This document shows positions 58,847 to 64,000 of a stretch of DNA of 64,000 nucleotides, piece after piece. The notes below the pieces were generated by a model that did no database searches, was not told the origin of the DNA, and was given only the letters and a program-made list of their open reading frames with translations. The translations under genes and the position numbers were made by a program. Position 1 is the stretch's first letter. Every line of letters begins with the position of its first letter. Source of the stretch: Polyodon spathula (lineage: Eukaryota; Chordata; Actinopteri; Acipenseriformes; Polyodontidae); contig NC_054538.1 of assembly GCF_017654505.1 (NCBI RefSeq), positions 48,833,489 through 48,897,488 on the forward strand. The letters run 5' to 3'.

Positions 58847-59130
58847 TATTATATATTACTCTGCAGGTGTAGAGCGTGTTCACGTGCACAGCATGCACAA
58901 AATAGTTACATTGTAGATCAACACGTGTAAGGCCACATGATAGCTAACATGTGAAGGCTGCGTCTTAGCTGCAATATAAAAGGGAAGACGCGTGTGCGCT
59001 TATGGGGGCTCTTGGGTTTCTGTCTTCTGAGTTCTGTGTTCTGTGTGTAACTGCCTGAATAAACAAAAATAGGTTTTGTTCAGTTCTCCTTGTCTGGGCT
59101 CACTTATTTTCGGACCCAAAATTCATAACA
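58847..59130 (+). mobile_element. 3' LTR of the gypsy element
   Basis: Collinear with 53361-53633, with a 10-base insertion (GGGCTCACTT) near its end. It ends AATTCATAACA next to the TSD. Confidence 0.95.
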
Positions 59131-59135
59131 TTTAC

Positions 59136-59880
59136 CTTGAGCTTGTACTGATTCGTTGGGTATCCTTCTGCAGAGTAACGACATTGTAAGAAAATAGTCC
59201 TGAACATGTTTTGATTAAAAAACAAGGATGAAGCACATATAAATTGAAAACTTTTTGTTTTACTTTTCTGGTTAGCTTTTCAACCCCCTACTCTTAAAAG
59301 CGGTGTACAAGCAGATTACTTTTAAATTTGATTTACAGTTGGTGCTGACATGTTCCATCGGGCATCTACAGGATGTAAGATATTTTACACTATAGGCAGT
59401 AAGTAACAAATAAACAAATAAGTTGTATGTTTGTTTCAGCAGGTACATGGCACTAAAGGGAACATCCACTTATTTTTTGTGTGTGTGTTACATGTTCACA
59501 AAAAAAGTGGATGTCCCCTGTAAGTAAACAGACAGACAGCCTCTCCAGTTAGCCAGCTTCCAGTCAGCCAGCCTCTCCAGTCAGCCAGCTTCTTTTCAAA
59601 TCTCAACAAGAATGTAAGCATTGAAGTCTTTTTTAAAAATGTTATTTATATATTTATTTAATTTTGTTCTTATTACTATGCATTTAAAATACTTGTATAT
59701 GTCCTAAATTAGTACAGTTTAAGGCAAATTAGTTAATTTGGGTTAATAGTGTAAAATGTCAAAAAAAAAAAAGTCTACTTTTGGGCTATTTTTAATCAGC
59801 TTTTGGCTATATTTCGCAGATTTTGGTTGAACTTATGGCTACAAGCATCATACAGATCAGGCAACCCTGGGCACAGGGCC
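59136..59880. other. Spacer with a hairpin and a small minisatellite
   Basis: A 62-base inverted repeat lies at 59458-59519. A CAGCCAGCTTC/CAGTCAGC minisatellite is at about 59530-59592. AT-rich to 59770. No gene recognised. Confidence 0.6.
59458..59519. repeat. Inverted repeat / hairpin
   Basis: Arms GGGAACATCCACTTATTTTT and AAAAAAGTGGATGTCCCC pair almost throughout over about 22 positions, with a loop rich in GT and ending near TACATGTT. Confidence 0.85.
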
Positions 59881-60156
59881 CCATTTATAATAATAATATA
59901 TTTATATCGCTTCCATAGTGAACCACCATCACAAAGAGTTTTACTGAGGTAGGCTCTGAACTGTGCGTTATATGCAGAGTCACTAGGACATTGATTTAAT
60001 ATCTCATCTGCAGGAGGGAGCACAAGGAGGTTAAATGACTTGCTCAGGGTCACACAGTGAGTCAGTCAATGGCAGAAGTGGGATTTGAACCACTGACCTT
60101 CTGGTTACAAGCCTTGGACTTTAACCACTGGATCACTCTGCCTCACATTTATGGTA
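59881..60156 (-). repeat. CORE-SINE (tRNA-derived) with 12-bp TSD
   Basis: On the minus strand: tRNA head with A-box GTGGTTAAAGTCC and B-box GGTTCAAATCCC (60097-60085). The CORE motif GTGACCCTGAGCAAGTCATT is followed by TAACCTCCTTGTGC, as in MIR/CORE-SINEs. The tail GGAAGCGATATAAATATA runs into TTATTATT. GGGCACAGGGCC is duplicated exactly at 59869-59880 and 60157-60168. Confidence 0.92.
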
Positions 60157-60847
60157 GGGCACAGGGCCTCAGAATAGGTTAATCCAGGCTTGAATGGGAC
60201 AGCCCATCTGTATGTCCAATAGAAATGCACAGACGGGGTCATGAATTTATTTCCAGTCTTTTGGATCGTTTACAAGACTTTCGGCGACTTTGCTTGCATC
60301 GCTCTGTTCAGCGTTGCAGCTTTATTCATTGTTTACCATGATTTAGTTACATCAATTTGGATTCCTTTTTTTTTTAAATATAATATTTGTGGGTATACAC
60401 TGTATAGGAAAGACAGGCAGGACAGAAGAAGTAAAATGGTAACGCCATACAGAAGAAACAGTCTTGAAGTCCAGTTGTTAAATCTGGATGAAGAAAACAA
60501 TGCCAAATCAATATGGGTCAAAATAATGGACAAAAATTCAAAGGGCATAATAACAGGAGCATGCTGTAGAGAACCATTGACAAACTCAGACTACAACATG
60601 GTCTCATTTGAAGTGCTTTTTAAAACCCAAAAAGTAATGACTAAAGCTAAGGTTTACAATTTTAGCAAGGCAAACTATGAAGGCATGAAACAGAGACTGA
60701 CAGAAGTACACTGGAGTAAAATAGAGAAAACATCCACAGAAAAAGGATGGCTGTTTTTTAAAAATGTAGTATTAGAGGCACAAAACAATTACATCCCAAA
60801 AGTAGACAAATCTAAAACAACTAAATTGCCAAAATGGTTTAATAGAT

Positions 60848-60850
<3 letters not shown>

Positions 60851-60931
<81 letters not shown>
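60851..60931. repeat. (TA)n microsatellite inside the CR1
   Basis: About 40 TA units, located where other CR1 copies have an A-rich AATTAAAAAAAATATTC stretch. Confidence 0.97.
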
Positions 60932-60935
<4 letters not shown>

Positions 60936-61250
60936 TTAAAGGCACTTTACAGAGGGTTTAAAAGCGACCTGGAACTGCAAACGCAAGTCAAAAAGGAAGT
61001 TAGAAAGGCCAAGAGAGAGAAAAAAAGAACATTACTAAGGGGGCTAAAACCAATTCCAAAATGTTTTCCAATATTGTAACAGCAAGCTAACATTAAAAGA
61101 GGAGGTTAAATATCTAAGATATACAAATGGAAAAATCATAGATGAAGAAAAAAAATAGCAAATATATTAATGATTACCTTTGACAAGTTTTTACAAAGGA
61201 GGATACGAACAACATGCCCCACGTGTCAACCTGTTCCTATCTAGTTTTAA

Positions 61251-61582
61251 CCCTTTGCAGTCCTATGTTGAACCAGGTCCGACATTACAATTTTCTCTGT
61301 AAAAAGCAGAGAAAACCTTAGGAGCCGAATGAAAGTGAAAAAAGGGCGTATCTCATAGCCCCATGCACTACAGAGATAACACGGTCATAACAAAGGAGGT
61401 AGCTGCTTCTGCATCCAGCGCTTAAAGAATATCACAGGCATTTGCAGAGCTTTTTTAGATGTTATAGTAATACAATAATAACTTGGATCACATTATTGAG
61501 GAGTTTGGGGATAAAATGAGTGATCAGGAGAGGATTTATCAGTATGCACGTCTATAAAGAGGTATGTGAAAAATACAGCGAA
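61251..61582 (+). mobile_element. Truncated piggyBac-type MITE nested in CR1
   Basis: Begins CCCTTTGCAGTCC after TTAA at 61247-61250. The CR1 copy at 51700-51780 shows the uninterrupted target. It matches 33289-33836 (GTCCGACATTACAATTTT, GGCGTATCT). The right end is deleted along with about 25 bases of CR1. Confidence 0.88.
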
Positions 61583-63119
61583 GAAGGGACTAGGAGCTCT
61601 TAAAATAAACAAAGCCCCTGGGCCAGATGAGATCCTCCAAATAGTACTCAAAGATATGAAAGAAGTTATTTATTAACCACTAACCAAGATCATAAAACCA
61701 TCGCTTGACACACGGGTTGTCAGACTGGAAAATTGCGAACGTAATACTGATCCACAAAAAGGGAAACAAAACCCAATCAGGTAACTACAGACCAATAAGC
61801 CTGACTTCTATTATATGTAAAGTTATGGAAACTATAATAAGATCCAAAATGGAAAATTACCTATATGGTAACAGTATCCTGGGAGACAGTCAACATGGTT
61901 TTAGGAAAGGGAGATCGTGTCTAACCTGCTTGATATTTTTGTGGATGCAACATCGACAATGGATAATTGCATTTATTTTTATTTAGATTTCCAGAAAGCC
62001 AGCATAAAGGTCCAGCATAAAAGATTAATTCTCAAACTGAATGAAATAGGGATTCAAAGAAGTGCATGTACATGGATTGGGGAGTGGTTAACATGTAGAA
62101 AACCGAATGTACTGATTAGAGGAGAAACCTCAAAATGGAGCGAGGTAACCTGTGGAGTACCACTATTAGGTCCTCTGCTAGTCCTAATCTACATTAATAA
62201 CTTAGATTCTGGTATGGTAAGCAAACTTGTTAAATTTGCAGCTGACAAAAAAATAGGAGGATGACAAAAAATGGCAGATGACAGTGTGGCAAACACTGAT
62301 ACAGCAGCAAAGGTCATTCAAAAGGATCTAGACAAGATTCAGAACTGGGCAGACACATGGCAAATGACATTTAATAGAAAAAAGTACTGCACGCAGACAA
62401 TAAAATCTGCATTATAAATATCATATGGGAGATACTGAAATTGAAAAAGGAATCATGAAAAAGACCTAGGAGTTTATGTTGACTTAGAAATGTCTTAATC
62501 GAGACAATGTGGGGAAGCTATGAAAAAGGCCAACAAGATGCTCGGATATATTGTGAAAAGTGTTGAATTTAAATCAAGGGAAGTAATGTTAAAACTGTGC
62601 AATGCATTAGTCAGACCTAATGTAGAATATTGTGTTCCGTTCTGGTCACCTCGCTACAAGAAGGATATTGATGCTATAGAAAAACAGCAAAGAAGAGCGA
62701 CCAGAATTATTCCGGGTTTAAAGGCATGTAATATGCAGACAGACTAAAAGAATTTAATCTATTCAGTCTTGAACAAAGAAGACTACCTGACGACCTGATT
62801 CAAGCATTCAAAATTCTAAAAGGTATTGACAATGTCGACCCAAGGGACTTTTTCGACCTGAAAAAAGAAACAAGGACTAGGGGCATTAGACAAAGGAGCA
62901 TTCAGAACAGAAAATAGAAGGCACTTTTTTACATAAAGAATTGTGAGGATCTGGAACCAACTCCCCAGTAATGTTGTTGAAGATGACACCCTGTGATCCT
63001 TCAAGAAGTTGCTTGATGAGATTCTGGGATCAATAAGCTACTAACAACTAAACGAGCAAGATGGGCCAAATGGCCTCCTCTCGTTTGTAAACTTTCTTCT
63101 GTTCTTATGTTCTTATACA

Positions 63120-63571
63120 ATTAAGTTATGCAACATGGACATTTGTAAGTTGTTTAGTTACCAGTTCTTAAAAGTGAAGAAAGTTGAAACAGTCTCGCAA
63201 TGAAGAATTACTGTATATAGCTTTCTCCTCGTGGTTAAAAGTGTTTCACAGTTTAGAAACTTCTTCAGTTTGTAGTCCTCTTCACAGTTAAAAGATTTTG
63301 AAGAAAAACATATACATGTAGTTTTTCATTTTGTTATGTCAAGCATTATGCGTGCTAATTTGGAAAATAAAGCCTTTTATGTTTATTTTTTTTATTTAAA
63401 TATGGTGTTTCTGCTATGCAAATGTTATATATGATGAAAAGAAATACATCTTTTCAGTTTTATCTGATAGTTTGCGTTTCATTTTCATATCAAAGCTGTT
63501 TAAAATGTACGTCAAAACGACTACTGCTGGCAGCTCTAGGTAGTAGCAAATACCCGACGGTTCTAGTGTTA
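63120..63571 (+). repeat. piggyBac-like noncoding repeat
   Basis: The right terminus GGTTCTAGTG is directly followed by TTAA (63571-63574). It shares blocks with 30578-30850. Its left boundary is unclear. No coding content. Confidence 0.6.
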
Positions 63572-64000
63572 ACCCTTTGCAGATGGCTCATTACATTCCA
63601 ATTGAATTCAATCTCCAGGAGATTCTACTCCCACAATGAGCTCAATCAAGTACAAAATGCTGTTTGACAGCAGACTAAATCATTCAAATGTTCATAAACA
63701 TAATACTTACTGTAGTAAAACCTATAAGAAACTTCAGGGTGACAGATAAATTAAAATGCATTTCACTTTCTGTCATAACCAATAGAATTTTCTTTGTTTC
63801 TTTTAATTTTAGTTTTAACCACAATACTGTTTTAGTTTTTATTTTAAAAAACCATTTGTTTTAATCCCCTGCTTCTGCCTTGTGCAGAGTGGGGGAAGGG
63901 CAGACACATTGTTCTGACAGACAGGCATATCAGTGAGTTTTCGCATAATGTAAATTCATTGACATGCATAGGAATAGAAACCGTTTCTGTAAGTAGAAGA
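63572..64000. other. Spacer at window end
   Basis: No gene or terminus recognised. TTAACCCTTTGCAG at its start resembles the MITE 5' end, but the following sequence does not match. Confidence 0.4.

Larger units (their letters stand above)
53361..59130 (+). mobile_element. Ty3/gypsy LTR retrotransposon with both LTRs and TSD
   Basis: Two LTRs in the same orientation bound the element: 53361-53633 and 58847-59130. TTTAC is duplicated at 53356-53360 and 59131-59135, a perfect 5-base TSD. After the 5' LTR comes AATTGGTGATGAGGATGGGA, where gypsy elements of this kind carry the primer-binding site. Before the 3' LTR is the polypurine tract TTAAGGGGGGAGGAGAT. Gag, RNase H and integrase remain; RT is gone. 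Nested inside are a solo LTR-3 (53975-54567), a CR1 (about 55005-56442) and a fragment of another LINE (56443-57313). The LTRs differ at about one position in ten by eye, so the element is old. Confidence 0.96.
60380..63116 (+). pseudogene. CR1-like LINE, plus strand, with nested MITE
   Basis: Endonuclease start GYTLYRKDRQDRRSKMVTPY (60393), then SIWVKIMDKNSKGIITGACC and NSDYNM. The EN-RT linker has TKAKVYNFSKANYEGMKQRL, after which a (TA)n tract splits the frame at 60851-60931. The RT carries SDWKIANVILIHKKGNKTQS (61715), HGFRKGRSCLT and DFQKASIKVQHKRLILKLNE. VKFAADKKIGG (62230) replaces the catalytic FADD box, with the first Asp changed to Ala. The tail ANKMLGYIVKSVEFKSREVM reaches the 3' UTR GATGGGCCAAATGGCCTCCT and TTCTTATG repeats at 63116. 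A MITE with a TTAA target is nested at 61251-61582. It is inactive. Confidence 0.92.

Noticed and set aside
63572..63620. A fourth piggyBac MITE start (TTAACCCTTTGCAG)
   Set aside because: Homology to the MITE stops after the first 14 bases; TTAA belongs to the neighbouring repeat end.

Overview
The window is vertebrate nuclear DNA, most likely from a non-teleost ray-finned fish such as a sturgeon or paddlefish. That guess rests on the mixture of CR1-like LINEs whose 3' tail repeats TTCTTATG, L2, a CORE-SINE, a GAGTGGCTCAT-type tRNA SINE, several piggyBac (PGBD-like) lineages, Tc1, hAT, Helitron and Ty3/gypsy elements, and long (TA)n tracts. It is not proven. I see no convincing host protein-coding gene, rRNA or intact tRNA. 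Nearly all protein-like sequence comes from decayed transposable elements. The value of the window is its nesting: many insertions keep exact target-site duplications (TSDs), so the order of events can be read.

Layout. 0-7 kb: a solo LTR (LTR-2 family), a piggyBac transposase pseudogene split by a solo LTR, and a LINE ORF1-like remnant. 7.4-14.3 kb: a minisatellite holding a solo LTR (LTR-1 family), which itself holds another solo LTR and a hAT element; then four more LTR-1 copies, a gag scrap and a deleted Tc1. 14.3-18.7 kb: a PIF1-type helicase pseudogene, a ZMYM-like hAT pseudogene on the other strand, and a ubiquitin-specific-protease (USP) remnant. 18.8-25 kb: CR1 endonuclease fragment, LTR-1, microsatellites, piggyBac, partial LTR-3 and LTR-4. 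25-28.7 kb: Tc1 with a nested CR1, then a Helitron replication-protein pseudogene with a nested solo LTR. 29-34.3 kb: LTR-4, gypsy pol fragment, piggyBac MITE, SINE. 34.9-43.6 kb: LTR-2, a compact LTR-3 element with a proline-rich ORF, a PGBD4-like pseudogene, LTR-4. 43.6-46 kb holds no repeat that I recognise. 46-53.1 kb: LTR-2 with a G-rich tandem array, L2, gypsy integrase split by a MITE, and a long CR1. 53.4-59.1 kb: a two-LTR gypsy element with a perfect TSD and three nested insertions. 59-64 kb: hairpin, CORE-SINE, CR1 with a nested MITE, and a piggyBac-like repeat.

How the parts relate. The only potentially functional association is the helicase and USP pair on the + strand (14.3-18.7 kb), which may derive from one large Helitron-like element; a Helitron replication-domain remnant lies on the - strand at 26.8-28.7 kb. 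Everything checked is broken by stops, frameshifts or insertions. LTR-1 means solo LTRs running TGTGACAG...TTTGCCACA; LTR-2 TGTGGCAGGG...CCTGTCACA; LTR-3 TGTAACAGGGCGAG...CCTGTCACA; LTR-4 TGTGGCAGTGTGCC...TGTGACA. These names are local to this report.
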